Shown here: piece after piece, positions 1 through 8,949 of the stretch
How positions within the stretch are numbered: the stretch's first letter is position 1
Layout of the letters: every line of letters starts with the position of its first letter
Source: Agriotes lineatus
Lineage: Eukaryota > Arthropoda > Insecta > Coleoptera > Elateridae
Direction: 5' to 3'
NCBI GenBank assembly: GCA_940337035.1
Contig: CALNHX010005851.1
Span: 1 to 64,000, forward strand
Length of the DNA stretch: 64,000 nt
The notes under the pieces: model-generated
What the model was told of the DNA's origin: nothing
The model's input: only the letters and a program-made list of their open reading frames with translations
The model's database searches: none
Made by a program: the position numbers and the translations under genes

Positions 1-632
1 TAATGATGTCTTGTGGGATATTTTTTTATCTTTGAAATTACGACAAAAGCGAAATTAGGAATATTTTCTCCATTTAGTTGAGCAGTACGTTGAAAAGTAC
101 TCGGATCAAAGAAACTGAAAGTTCTGTAAATCTCCTAATTTTCAGTGAATCGGTCTTCCATGCTTTGCATTAACTGATTAACAATCGCTTTATAAGTTTA
201 TAAGTTTCCATTTCAAATTTTTTCAAAACTCTTTCTTTCGTGGGATCCCCGACAGATTCTCTTTGCATTTTTTTATTCTCCTATATCTCAATACTGGAAA
301 GTCAGTCTCAATTGTTATGTCATTTTCATTTAAATAGGAGTTCTCTGTAATTAAATCAAGAAATTTTTTGACTGACGCTGCGGGAACCTCACACACACAA
401 TCATGTTAATTCCACGACTACTAATAAATAATAGATGCATGATGCATACATGCACAAATAAAACTGGGACAATACTACAATGTTTAGAATTTTTTTGAAT
501 TTTGTAAAAACATTTGTGCATTTTTTTTGTTTTTACTGTTTGAAAAATAAAATTATGTGGGCATTTTGGCCTCCAAATTGGATTGGCCTACCGGGCATTT
601 GCCCGGTTGCCCGGTGGGCCAGTCCGACACTG
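1..632 (-). pseudogene. Degenerate hAT transposase fragment with hAT terminus
   Basis: Read on the minus strand, positions about 400 to 1 give broken pieces resembling the middle of a hAT transposase, including SMEDRFTEN and FDPSTFQRTAQLNGENIP, spread over different frames with stops. The stretch ending at 632 reads inward as CAGTGTCGGACTGGCC, a typical hAT terminal inverted repeat, followed by short GC-rich pairing segments. Orientation agrees: a minus-strand gene would have its 5' terminus at the high coordinate. The N-terminal coding part between them is missing and the element runs off the left edge. The hAT assignment is by recall of family motifs. It is a dead relic with no intact ORF. 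Confidence 0.5.
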
Positions 633-825
633 ACTACAAAGCACCTAATAGGCAAGATAATTCGCAGTAACATAATTTTAAACGACTTTTAATTAAGTGT
701 GAAAACTAGCTTTATAGTTATTAAAATACAGTCAGAAGTTAATTTGAAACACAAATAAGTAGTATCATTTTTATAATATGGCATTATACTATAAACATCT
801 TAATTTATATGTACACACATCAAAA
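633..825. other. AT-rich DNA, nothing recognised
   Basis: I see no coding potential, inverted repeat or tandem structure here. Confidence 0.4.
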
Positions 826-1140
826 TGGTCTAGGGGACAAGGCTAATTCCAGCCCAAATCATAACTGGTCCCCCTTGGTACCGATCAACTTCCTAAACAG
901 TTGCCAAACGATTTTCATTTCCAGGTCTCCTCCACACCCTTAGTCTTCCAAAATCTGGCTTCAAACCAAATTTCGATTTACCTGTGAAGAGCACGTGAGC
1001 CCAGTCTTGTTCTTGCCAGTTGATGTGTTCCTCGACCCATTCTAATCTTCGTGCGCGATTGCCACGTAAAAGCACGGGAACTTTAACTGTAAAAAATAGG
1101 TTTCATGAGGTTAATCTCCACGCTCGGAGTCCTGTGTTGA
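826..1140 (-). pseudogene. Tc1-type transposase fragment
   Basis: The minus-strand frame at 893-1075 contains LEWVEEHINWQEQDWAHVLF followed by GRLRVWRRPG, and, after a stop, YQGGPVMIWAGIS. This is the usual order of the catalytic core of Tc1 transposases, in which a LEW/NW segment leads to the first catalytic aspartate (family pattern VLFSDESRF). Here that place reads VLFTGKSKF, so the first catalytic Asp is lost. Stops and truncation on both sides show a dead copy. The fragment ends about 15 bases before the outer boundary of the giant palindrome. Confidence 0.7.
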
Positions 1141-1194
1141 TTCAGGAAAACCACCAGTAGAATGAGGACAGAAACCCCCTCCACTTTTTATTTG

Positions 1195-1330
1195 ATTCGC
1201 GGATTCGCGGTTTAATTCGCGGATTTCGCGGTTTTATTCGCGGATTGACCTAATTAATTTCGCGGATTGACCTAATTAATTTCGCGGTTTGATCTAATTA
1301 ATTTCGCGGTTTGATCTAATTAATCACATA
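1195..1330. repeat. Subterminal tandem repeats of the palindrome, left end
   Basis: Several degenerate units of about 21-25 bases are arranged in tandem, built on TTCGCGGATTGACCTAATTAA and TTCGCGGTTTGATCTAATTA, preceded by shorter CGCGGATT units. The same block, inverted, lies at 12538-12672. Repeats just inside long terminal inverted repeats are common in large DNA transposons and linear replicons. Confidence 0.85.
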
Positions 1331-1650
1331 TGAAGTTTGATATGTAATTTACATATGTGCTACTGATTAAATTACGCATTAGATTTTTTAATTTGCTTCT
1401 GGAATTACGCGTCGGACTTCGGCGGCCATCTTGGATTTCTGGGGGGAATATTTGAAATTTGAATTTTTTCCGATTTTTTTTCTAAGTTCCATTATTTGAA
1501 TTTAAATCTCACGGCGGTTGTTTTTAAATTTGAATTTTCGCGGAAATATTTGAAATTGAAACTGGTGGATCTATCTCGCTCTTCGAAGCTGCTGTCTCTC
1601 TCTTGCATTCACTCGCGGAAATATTTAAATTTAAAAAAAGCTATTTGCGT

Positions 1651-1738
1651 CGGACCCGAGTGGGAATCGAACCCTCTACGTATGCATACACATTGGGCTC
1701 ACATCGATCGATGCCTCTAGACCACGGAGCGGTACGGG
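1651..1738 (-). ncRNA. Degenerate tRNA-like sequence, left arm
   Basis: The minus strand shows an A-box-like stretch (GCTCCGTGGTCTAGAGGC) and, about 40 bases on, a perfect B-box core GGTTCGATTCC. These are the internal RNA polymerase III promoter parts of a tRNA. I cannot fold a convincing acceptor stem or assign an anticodon, so it is better described as tRNA-derived than as a working tRNA. Its mirror copy lies at about 12088-12176. Confidence 0.45.
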
Positions 1739-2389
1739 ATTTAAAGGGTTTGAACGAAACGCCATTTCGCAGCTCTACAGTCACGCCGCTCGAATTTTAA
1801 ACAACTTATTTTTTCGAAAATTTACATTTTAAGAACTGAAATGTGCAGCTTGATGTGATTAAAGGTATATGCATTTTTTAAAAATTGATTTCGCCCCGTG
1901 ATTTCACTAGAATTAATTATTTTACTCTCTTATATAAATACGCGTATTCTGTCCGTTAAGAATGGTTTATCGCCTAGTACAGGGGTGGCGAACCTTTATT
2001 CATCTACGTGCCATTTTTTCTAAAGAAATGTTTAATGAGGCCATGACGTGCCATCAAACAATCTTGACTTAGTGATTAATGGAGAAAATATAAAACTAAT
2101 TACTATCAATTTAACACTTTTTATTTGCAACCAAAAATATATTTTTTGTACAGCAATAGTAACGTTATGTTATTTAAATGAAAGAAAAAAATAGTGCGAC
2201 TTCTGCTGTTGCAAATTAGATGATAAATAACTTATATTAGCTTCATACTTTTAGCAGAATGCAAGCTGAACCGGAGTCATCTGACAAACGGCTTCTAAGC
2301 GAGTCTTTAATATTATTAATTTCTGAAAATATTGTTAAGATAACAAAAGCCAGCTTCTTCAGACAGCCAAATGTGTCTGGAATTAAATT

Positions 2390-2826
2390 CTACGTTTTCA
2401 TAATTTTGATATTGGCATTTTTACTCATATTACCTGATACAGGTAGTCTTTCTATTTCATTTAATTCTAACTGTTTCCTTATTTCGGTACATTTTTGAAT
2501 CCATATTGAACTAGACTGGAAATCAATCAGCTGCATTTCAGTTTCTCCAATTTCCATCCAATCAAATTTGGCCAAGTTCAGTTTAACAAGTGAAGTCACA
2601 TCAGAATACATAATAAACTTCAGTGTTTCCGATAATTCTTTGAACTGAGAAAATCTCGATGACAATTCTTTGATCGAAGAATTAATTACCGAATTAAACT
2701 CTTCAGTGACTTTTGCTTGGTCTGATTTTTCGTGTAAATCCAAATCTCTGGGGATTTTTTTCAAGTTTGGGAGAAACTTGCAGTTTAGCCTCGAAAGCAC
2801 GAATGAGATCTATCATAACACAATAA
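2390..2826 (-). pseudogene. hAT transposase fragment (GTF2IRD2/EPM2AIP1-like type)
   Basis: The 136-codon minus-strand frame at 2390-2800 contains LSSRFSQFKELSETLKFIM and EMQLIDFQSSSIW. This matches the part of hAT transposases of the GTF2IRD2/SCAND3-like type where an F..L..RF segment leads to L(I)D(L/F)Q. The homology extends upstream as DLIRAFEAKL in another frame and continues beyond the MITE at 3018-3080 as LNMKLQDANK. The catalytic N-terminal portion and the C-terminal dimerisation domain are both absent. Assignment is by recalled family motifs. Confidence 0.75.
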
Positions 2827-3014
2827 GGGCCGGTTGCAGAAAGCGATGTTAAGTCTGGTATTAGCTAACATCGCGTCAAAGTGAACAAAATCGCATCAAA
2901 TTTTGTTTATTAATGTATTAGTTATCATAAGCATTTGAGATTTGATTCGTTTTTGTTCACTTTGACGCGATGTTAGCTAACACCAGACTTAACATTGCTT
3001 TCTGCAACCGGCCC
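2827..3014. mobile_element. PIF/Harbinger-type MITE
   Basis: This 188-bp element is almost wholly palindromic, with ends GGGCCGGTTGCAGAAAGC and its complement. It is flanked by the 3-bp duplication TAA (2824-2826 and 3015-3017), the target choice of PIF/Harbinger transposons. It has no coding capacity. It sits inside the hAT transposase remnant, making it the third layer of nesting (palindrome, hAT, MITE). Confidence 0.93.
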
Positions 3015-3866
3015 TAATTGTTTTATTTGCGTCTTGAAGCTTCATGTTCAACTCATTGTTAAATATAAATTGTTTCGATTAGGTACCTAAATTCCTTAAT
3101 TAATGCCGTGCCCAAATTATTTTGTCACGTGCCATCAGTGGCACGCGTGCCATTGGTTCGCCACCCCTGGCCTAGTATATAGCTGGAAATTTCCTATCGA
3201 GTTGTTGATCAATTAAATTAATCGTTTTAGTGTTTAAAAATTATTTATAAGACAGGCGAAAATTTTAAAGCTATGCGGAAAAGAGGCAAGTTCTATCGTA
3301 AAATATACGGGCTACAAATTTGAGTTTAGCGGTTATTATCCATTTTCATATTTGAAATGCCAGAACATGACGAATTTTCGGTTGTATAAAGAGGTTTTCG
3401 CGCTAGTATTTGAATGGGTTAAATTACGCGATTTTCTCTAAGTTCCCTTTTTAAAACAGGTCGAGACTACGAATCGTTTCCTGGAAAACATACTGCATCG
3501 TGTAACGGTATTCGTTAATTATTCAAAATGTTTTATTGCAGCCTTGTCTAATACAAGGGGGGAAAATAGCCCTTACGCCTTTGTACTTGTTTATAATTAT
3601 ACGTGTTTTATAAATTTTGACCGCATAGCGAAATCATAATTACGCGTCGGCTATTTTTAAACTTTAGAGCTAATATATGAGTGACTTAACAAATATTTGT
3701 CCGTTAGAAATTGCAGTACAGGTCTCGGCATGTCGTTATGTGTAATTAGAAAAACACGTCATAGTCTCAGGGTCGCTGGGCGATCGGTAACAATTATATA
3801 TATCAGCAATAACATGAACAAGAAGATATACGTATTGCTTGAGTAAGAAAGAGATAAACATATAAT

Positions 3867-4375
3867 CCGTTCACGACCTTTTTGGGACAGAGTTGGCTAT
3901 TATTTTTTCTTTTCATGTTGGACTAACTGATTCGGTGATGTAGCGGATGCAACTTTTTTTCTGTCAGTGTCTGTTCGACATTTTCTTGCCACCACATTGC
4001 CAAATTTATTATTTTAATATTCGTAAGAAAATAAATGCTTTATCAAGTGTGTAAAAGTAATTTTAATTTCCGTCAAAGGAAAAATCAAAATGCCCAATAT
4101 AATTTTGTTACAACAAAAAAAAATTTCCATTAAACGATGCTAGTTGCAGTTTAAAAAGGACAGACCAGATCTAAAAGAACACGAGTTGATGTAGAGACTA
4201 GAGAGAGATCCGGCAACAACGTACCTATTCAGAAAATATAACCTTAAACTGAAAACAACCTAACCTAACAGAAAAAGTGTCAGTTTGCATTAGGGAGTTT
4301 AGTTGCCGCAGAGGTACTGCCAACAAAATTACTAGATGGTCATAGCCTCACCTGACCCAAAAAGATCGTGAACGG
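3867..4375. mobile_element. Non-autonomous inverted-repeat element, left arm
   Basis: The ends read CCGTTCACGACCTTTTTGGG at 3867 and the complement of CCGTTCACGATCTTTTTGGG at 4375. The 509-bp interior has no ORF. I could not identify a clean target duplication or superfamily. It is present at the mirrored place in the right arm, so it was there before the arms were duplicated. Confidence 0.65.
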
Positions 4376-6060
4376 CTTATATTAGCAAGTATTGGAGAAG
4401 GCTTGACTAATTTTAATTATGACATTTGTCAACTAAACATAAAATAAATTTGAATAAAAGCACGCAAAATTACGAAAATACGTAGAAAATTTAAAAAAAT
4501 CGGCATCTTGTCACATTAAATTCTGCAAAAACGACAAAAAAAACAATATTTTTATACAACTTTCATCGAAAAATAGTAAAATTTTACGAAAATACGTCTG
4601 TGTTGACGACCAATGAAAATAAATTTGAATAAAATACGCAAAAATTACGAAAAGACGTATGTGTTGATCCCCAAAGTAACAAAAATTTGAATAAAAACGC
4701 ACAATTTCGTTGAAAATATTTACAAAGCGACTTTATAGTACCGAAAAATTGATGTAAAAAAGTTTTAAGAGTTATTTCTAAGCATAATTTTGCAAACGTT
4801 TAACAAATAAACCGTAATTTTTTAAAGTACATCACACAATTATGAAATCGTAGTTCAATTTATATGAATTTCGATACTTTGCATGTGAAAAATAGCTTCA
4901 ATTACTAATATTTGAATAAAAACATGCAATTTCCAAAGCATTTCGTTTAAAATTTTAGAAAATCGACAGCATCTCGCATGAAAATTTATAAAAATCGGCA
5001 TCTTGTCACATTAAATTCTGCAAAAACGACAAAAAACAATATTTTTATACAACTTTCATTGAAAAATAGTAAAATTTTACGAAAATACGTCTGTGCTGAC
5101 GACAAATGAAAATAAATTTGAATAGAAACACGCAAAAATTACGAAAAGCCGTATGTGTTGAACCCCAAAGTAACAAAAATTTGAATAAAATCACACAATC
5201 ATACAGCATCTCACATAAATTTTCGCAAATATCGACATCATGTCACATAAATTATACAAAAACTGTCATCACGTCACTTGAAATTATACAAAAAACGATA
5301 TTTTATTCAACACACGATGAAAATTGAACAAAAATCACGCAATTACAAGCCATCTCACATAAATTTTCACAAAAATCGACATCATGTTACATAAACTATG
5401 CATAATTTTGCAAATGTTTTACACTTTTTATAAAATACATCGCTCAAAATTAAAAGAAATAGCAATTTCGTTGAAAAAATCTACTACCACAAGCATTTCG
5501 ATAAACAAAATTCAAAAAATCTTATACTTTTGACGAAAATATATGTATGTTGACCACAAATTAACATAATTTTTAAATAAAAACGCGCAATTCGTTGAAA
5601 AAAATATTCTGACACCACCAAAACACGCAATTTCATTGAAAAATATATATATGTTGTCCACAAATTAACATAAATTTGAATAAAAACACGTAATTTTGTT
5701 GAAAAAATGTTCTGGCCCCTTCATTTCACTTAAAATTTTACAAAACTGCCATCATAACACTTGAAATTATACAAAATATATGTATGTTGATCACAAATTA
5801 ACATAAACCTGAATAAAACACACAATTTCGTTGAAAAATTTGCAAATGTTTTACACTTTTTATAAAATGTATCGCACAAAATTAAAAGAAATCACAATTT
5901 TCTAAATTATATCACGCTATCATGAAATCGTAGATTGATTTTTTGAAATTTTACACTTTGTAACTGTAAAATAACTGCAAATACTAATATTTTAGCTTTA
6001 GACCTTGTAATTATTGCAGATTCGAGAAAAAAAACAAAGCAGAGTAGAAATAAAAAACAC
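4376..6060. repeat. AT-rich degenerate repeat tract, left arm
   Basis: The tract is built from repeated variants of motifs such as AAATTTGAATAAAAACACGC, ATTTCGTTGAAAAA and CACATAAATTTTCGCAAA at irregular spacing. No coding frame is credible; short frames here are by-products of the repeats. An approximate block of about 480 bp is repeated (compare 4495-4700 with 4990-5190). Confidence 0.75.
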
Positions 6061-6249
6061 AAACACTTTGTAATAAACAAATATATTGTTCTTATTTCGT
6101 ATAATACTTAATAATATAAATATAAATGTACAGCAGAATGTCTTATTTCTAAAAATTCGCTAGCAATTTACAAAACTGTAGTTTGAGGTGCACGACATTT
6201 CAAATTAAAAAGACTGCAAGTAATAAAATCAGAAATTCATTGTGTAATT

Positions 6250-7017
6250 TTAAAGTTTAAGATGCACCCAATTTAGAATTCCCTTCGTTTTTGGTGTTGA
6301 TGACATCTGCCTTAGAGGCGTTTTTCTAACGGCCCTTTTTTGGAGGCGTTTCCTTATCGGCGTTCTTCTGACTGAACCTTTTTGATGTGGACTTGGATGA
6401 GTAGCTGGTGTTTTTAATTTATATTCTAAATCGGACTCGCAGTTATCAGTTTCCATTTCGGTTTTTCCTGTAGTATCAGTCGGGGTTGGCTTCTTTTGCT
6501 GTTTAGGTTTAGCTAGCAGCACATTAGCAACGTTAAGGTCTTTGATGTACTCAGCAAACTGTAGGCGTCCGGGTGGATTAATAGTTTTTCGAGGCCGCAG
6601 AGTGTCATGAATTAAATCGACTATGTTAGACGCCGGTAAAATTTCACCCTTTATAGTAACGGTGCCCTTGTGATCCCAGCTCACATCGCTTGAGGTACTC
6701 AAAATGCGTAGGAAAACTTCAGCTTTTTTCTTAAAAGTTTTGGGAAGTGTAGATAAAATAACGGCATTTGATAGGCTGTCACTGGTTGTTTCAATAGGTA
6801 TTTTGATTGGCTGCCGCGCCTGGTTTGTGAAATGAAGGAATCGTTGTAAAACCTGATTGTACTGGATCCATTTATCGTGATCAGTTAATTTGGACTTTAA
6901 AACTTTTTGCATTTCGTCATCAAGCTGTGATAATATATTTTTCTCCGCATCATTGCCAGACTTAAGACGTTGGACAAATTCCGGCGATACAATCAACATC
7001 TTCCGCTCTTTGTCCAT
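6250..7017 (-). CDS. Uncharacterised 255-aa protein, left-arm copy
   Basis: A complete 255-codon ORF starts with ATG at 7017 and is identical in protein sequence to the right-arm copy. The N-terminal two thirds is mixed alpha-helical in character, with the segment LDDEMQKVLKSK and the stretch NIVDLIHDTLRPRK at about residues 131-144. The last 60 residues are strongly basic, with repeated RTPIRKR/RKTPLR motifs typical of nucleic-acid-binding tails. No signal peptide, membrane segment or known catalytic motif is visible. From memory the IVDLI.D..R.RK pattern recurs in uncharacterised proteins of arthropod and cnidarian repeats; I cannot name the family. It lies 98 bases downstream of tRNA-Leu on the same strand. 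The function is unknown; a DNA-binding or virion-core role is only a guess from the tail. Confidence 0.75.
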   Translation of the reverse strand: MDKERKMLIVSPEFVQRLKSGNDAEKNILSQLDDEMQKVLKSKLTDHDKWIQYNQVLQRFLHFTNQARQPIKIPIETTSDSLSNAVILSTLPKTFKKKAEVFLRILSTSSDVSWDHKGTVTIKGEILPASNIVDLIHDTLRPRKTINPPGRLQFAEYIKDLNVANVLLAKPKQQKKPTPTDTTGKTEMETDNCESDLEYKLKTPATHPSPHQKGSVRRTPIRKRLQKRAVRKTPLRQMSSTPKTKGILNWVHLKL

Positions 7018-7115
7018 TTTAGTCGAAAAGGAGCTCAGTCGTTTGTTCTAGTAGAGCCGTCGTGAATAAACTAGCTTAAAATCAAGACTTTCATAATAAA
7101 TATATAAAAAAAATA

Positions 7116-7197
7116 TGACAGGTACGGGAATCGAACCCGTATTCTCTCTCGAGATCAGAACTTGAATCTGACGCCTTAACCATTCGGCCAACCTGCC
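7116..7197 (-). tRNA. tRNA-Leu(CAA), left arm
   Basis: Exact mirror of the gene at 7828-7909; the cloverleaf is described there. It has the same run of T residues just past its 3' end, so it also has its own terminator. Confidence 0.93.
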
Positions 7198-7494
7198 TCC
7201 CTATATAAACGAGCACTCTCTGCATAATTAAGAAAATATATAGTTTAAAAAGCCTTCTGCATGCAATTTCAAACAATATTTCATATAAATTAAGCCATGT
7301 ACAAATTTCTAAATCGGTTTTGATATATATTTTATCGAAAGACTTGACCCTCAGCTACCGTTTTATTACTATTTGTCGTGATGCGTCATCGATGAATTTT
7401 ACAAGAGCCAGCCTGTCTGCGATGTGACGTAGGTAATGTATCCACCCCTTTTTATTTTAAAATTCTATAAAAACAGAGGCCCGACTGATGCCGC

Positions 7495-7532
7495 ACTAAC
7501 ACGTTTTAAACCATTGTACGCTGTTACCTGAT
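7495..7532. other. Spacer at the palindrome axis
   Basis: About 38 unpaired bases separate the two arms. The arm sequence next to the spacer, about 7380-7494 and 7533-7640, is visibly less alike (roughly one mismatch per ten to twelve bases by eye) than the rest of the arms. A conserved inner block containing GTGACGTAGGTAATGT, a CRE-like site, is present in both arms. Confidence 0.8.
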
Positions 7533-7827
7533 GCGGCAGCAGTTTGGACCTCTGATTTTATAGAATTTTAAAATAAAAAGGTATGGAGACATTACCTACG
7601 TCACACAACAGACAGGATGGCACTTGTAAATTCAACGATGACGCATCTCGACAAATAATAAAACGGCAGCTGAGGGTCAAGTTTTTCGATAAAATATATA
7701 TCAAAACCTGATTAAGAAATTTGTACATGGCTTAATTTATATGAAATATTGTTTGAAATTGCATGCAGAAGGCTTTTTAAACTATATATTTTCTTAATTA
7801 TGCAGAGAGTGCTCGTTTATATAGGGA

Positions 7828-7909
7828 GGCAGGTTGGCCGAATGGTTAAGGCGTCAGATTCAAGTTCTGATCTCGAGAGAGAATACGGGTTCGATTCCCG
7901 TACCTGTCA
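7828..7909 (+). tRNA. tRNA-Leu(CAA), right arm
   Basis: A complete class II cloverleaf can be folded. The 7-bp acceptor pairs GGCAGGT with ACCTGTC (one G-T pair), followed by discriminator A. The D stem is GCC/GGC. The anticodon stem TCAGA/TCTGA encloses the loop TTCAAGT, with anticodon CAA. There is a long variable arm (TCTCGAGAGAGAA), and the T arm is ACGGG-TTCGATT-CCCGT. An eight-T run follows at 7912-7919, a polymerase III terminator. No intron is present, unlike many animal tRNA-Leu(CAA) genes. Its position 98 bases before an ORF inside a mobile-looking palindrome is unusual. Confidence 0.95.
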
Positions 7910-8007
7910 TATTTTTTTTATATATTTATTATGAAAGTCTTGATTTTAAGCTAGTTTATTCACGACGGCTCTACTAGAACAAACGACTGAGCTCCTTTTC
8001 GACTAAA

Positions 8008-8775
8008 ATGGACAAAGAGCGGAAGATGTTGATTGTATCGCCGGAATTTGTCCAACGTCTTAAGTCTGGCAATGATGCGGAGAAAAATATATTATCACAG
8101 CTTGATGACGAAATGCAAAAAGTTTTAAAGTCCAAATTAACTGATCACGATAAATGGATCCAGTACAATCAGGTTTTACAACGATTCCTTCATTTCACAA
8201 ACCAGGCGCGGCAGCCAATCAAAATACCTATTGAAACAACCAGTGACAGCCTATCAAATGCCGTTATTTTATCTACACTTCCCAAAACTTTTAAGAAAAA
8301 AGCTGAAGTTTTCCTACGCATTTTGAGTACCTCAAGCGATGTGAGCTGGGATCACAAGGGCACCGTTACTATAAAGGGTGAAATTTTACCGGCGTCTAAC
8401 ATAGTCGATTTAATTCATGACACTCTGCGGCCTCGAAAAACTATTAATCCACCCGGACGCCTACAGTTTGCTGAGTACATCAAAGACCTTAACGTTGCTA
8501 ATGTGCTGCTAGCTAAACCTAAACAGCAAAAGAAGCCAACCCCGACTGATACTACAGGAAAAACCGAAATGGAAACTGATAACTGCGAGTCCGATTTAGA
8601 ATATAAATTAAAAACACCAGCTACTCATCCAAGTCCACATCAAAAAGGTTCAGTCAGAAGAACGCCGATAAGGAAACGCCTCCAAAAAAGGGCCGTTAGA
8701 AAAACGCCTCTAAGGCAGATGTCATCAACACCAAAAACGAAGGGAATTCTAAATTGGGTGCATCTTAAACTTTAA
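8008..8775 (+). CDS. Uncharacterised 255-aa protein, right-arm copy
   Basis: This is the mirror copy of the left-arm ORF. It has the same 255 residues and, where I compared bases, the same nucleotide sequence. ATG at 8008 is the first in frame, preceded by a purine-rich leader, and the ORF ends at TAA 8773-8775. An uninterrupted ORF inside decayed repeats, with both copies identical, suggests recent activity, selection or gene conversion between arms. The C-terminal basic tail ends in ILNWVHLKL, whereas the body is close to neutral. tRNA-Leu at 7828-7909 lies upstream in the same orientation. No recognised transposase, polymerase, integrase or recombinase motif is present, so this protein alone does not explain movement of the element. 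Confidence 0.75.
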   Translation: MDKERKMLIVSPEFVQRLKSGNDAEKNILSQLDDEMQKVLKSKLTDHDKWIQYNQVLQRFLHFTNQARQPIKIPIETTSDSLSNAVILSTLPKTFKKKAEVFLRILSTSSDVSWDHKGTVTIKGEILPASNIVDLIHDTLRPRKTINPPGRLQFAEYIKDLNVANVLLAKPKQQKKPTPTDTTGKTEMETDNCESDLEYKLKTPATHPSPHQKGSVRRTPIRKRLQKRAVRKTPLRQMSSTPKTKGILNWVHLKL

Positions 8776-8949
8776 AATTACACAATGAATTTCTGATTTT
8801 ATTACTTGCAGTCTTTTTAATTTGAAATGTCGTGCACCTCAAACTACAGTTTTGTAAATTGCTAGCGAATTTTTAGAAATAAGACATTCTGCTGTACATT
8901 TATATTTATATTATTAAGTATTATACGAAATAAGAACAATATATTTGTT

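Larger units (their letters stand above)
1980..3169 (-). mobile_element. hAT element inserted in left palindrome arm
   Basis: The ends are perfect inverted repeats, CAGGGGTGGCGAACC at 1980 and its complement ending at 3169. They are flanked by an exact 8-bp duplication GCCTAGTA (1972-1979 and 3170-3177), the hallmark length for hAT. The right arm shows the same site uninterrupted. The 1190-bp element holds only a transposase fragment on the minus strand plus a nested MITE at 2827-3014, so it is non-autonomous. It must have inserted after the palindrome formed, or after the last homogenisation of this part of the arms. Confidence 0.96.
1156..7494. repeat. Left arm of giant inverted repeat
   Basis: This arm is the reverse complement of 7533-12706. 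The paired ORFs and tRNA genes sum to 15025, which places the axis near 7513. The outer end begins AGTAGAATGAGGACA and the right arm ends in its exact complement. A possible 4-base duplication, CACC, flanks the whole at 1152-1155 and 12707-12710. Order inward: subterminal repeats, degenerate tRNA-like sequence, hAT insertion (this arm only), an inverted-repeat element at 3867-4375, AT-rich repeats, the 255-codon ORF and tRNA-Leu. Compared with the right arm it has one 1198-bp gain (hAT plus duplication) and a short loss near 1509. Confidence 0.97.

Noticed and set aside
1651..1738. Functional tRNA
   Set aside because: Boxes A and B are present but acceptor and anticodon stems do not pair convincingly, in this copy or its mirror.
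7091..7276. 61-codon frames over the tRNA-Leu genes
   Set aside because: They overlap the tRNA exactly and have no protein-like features.
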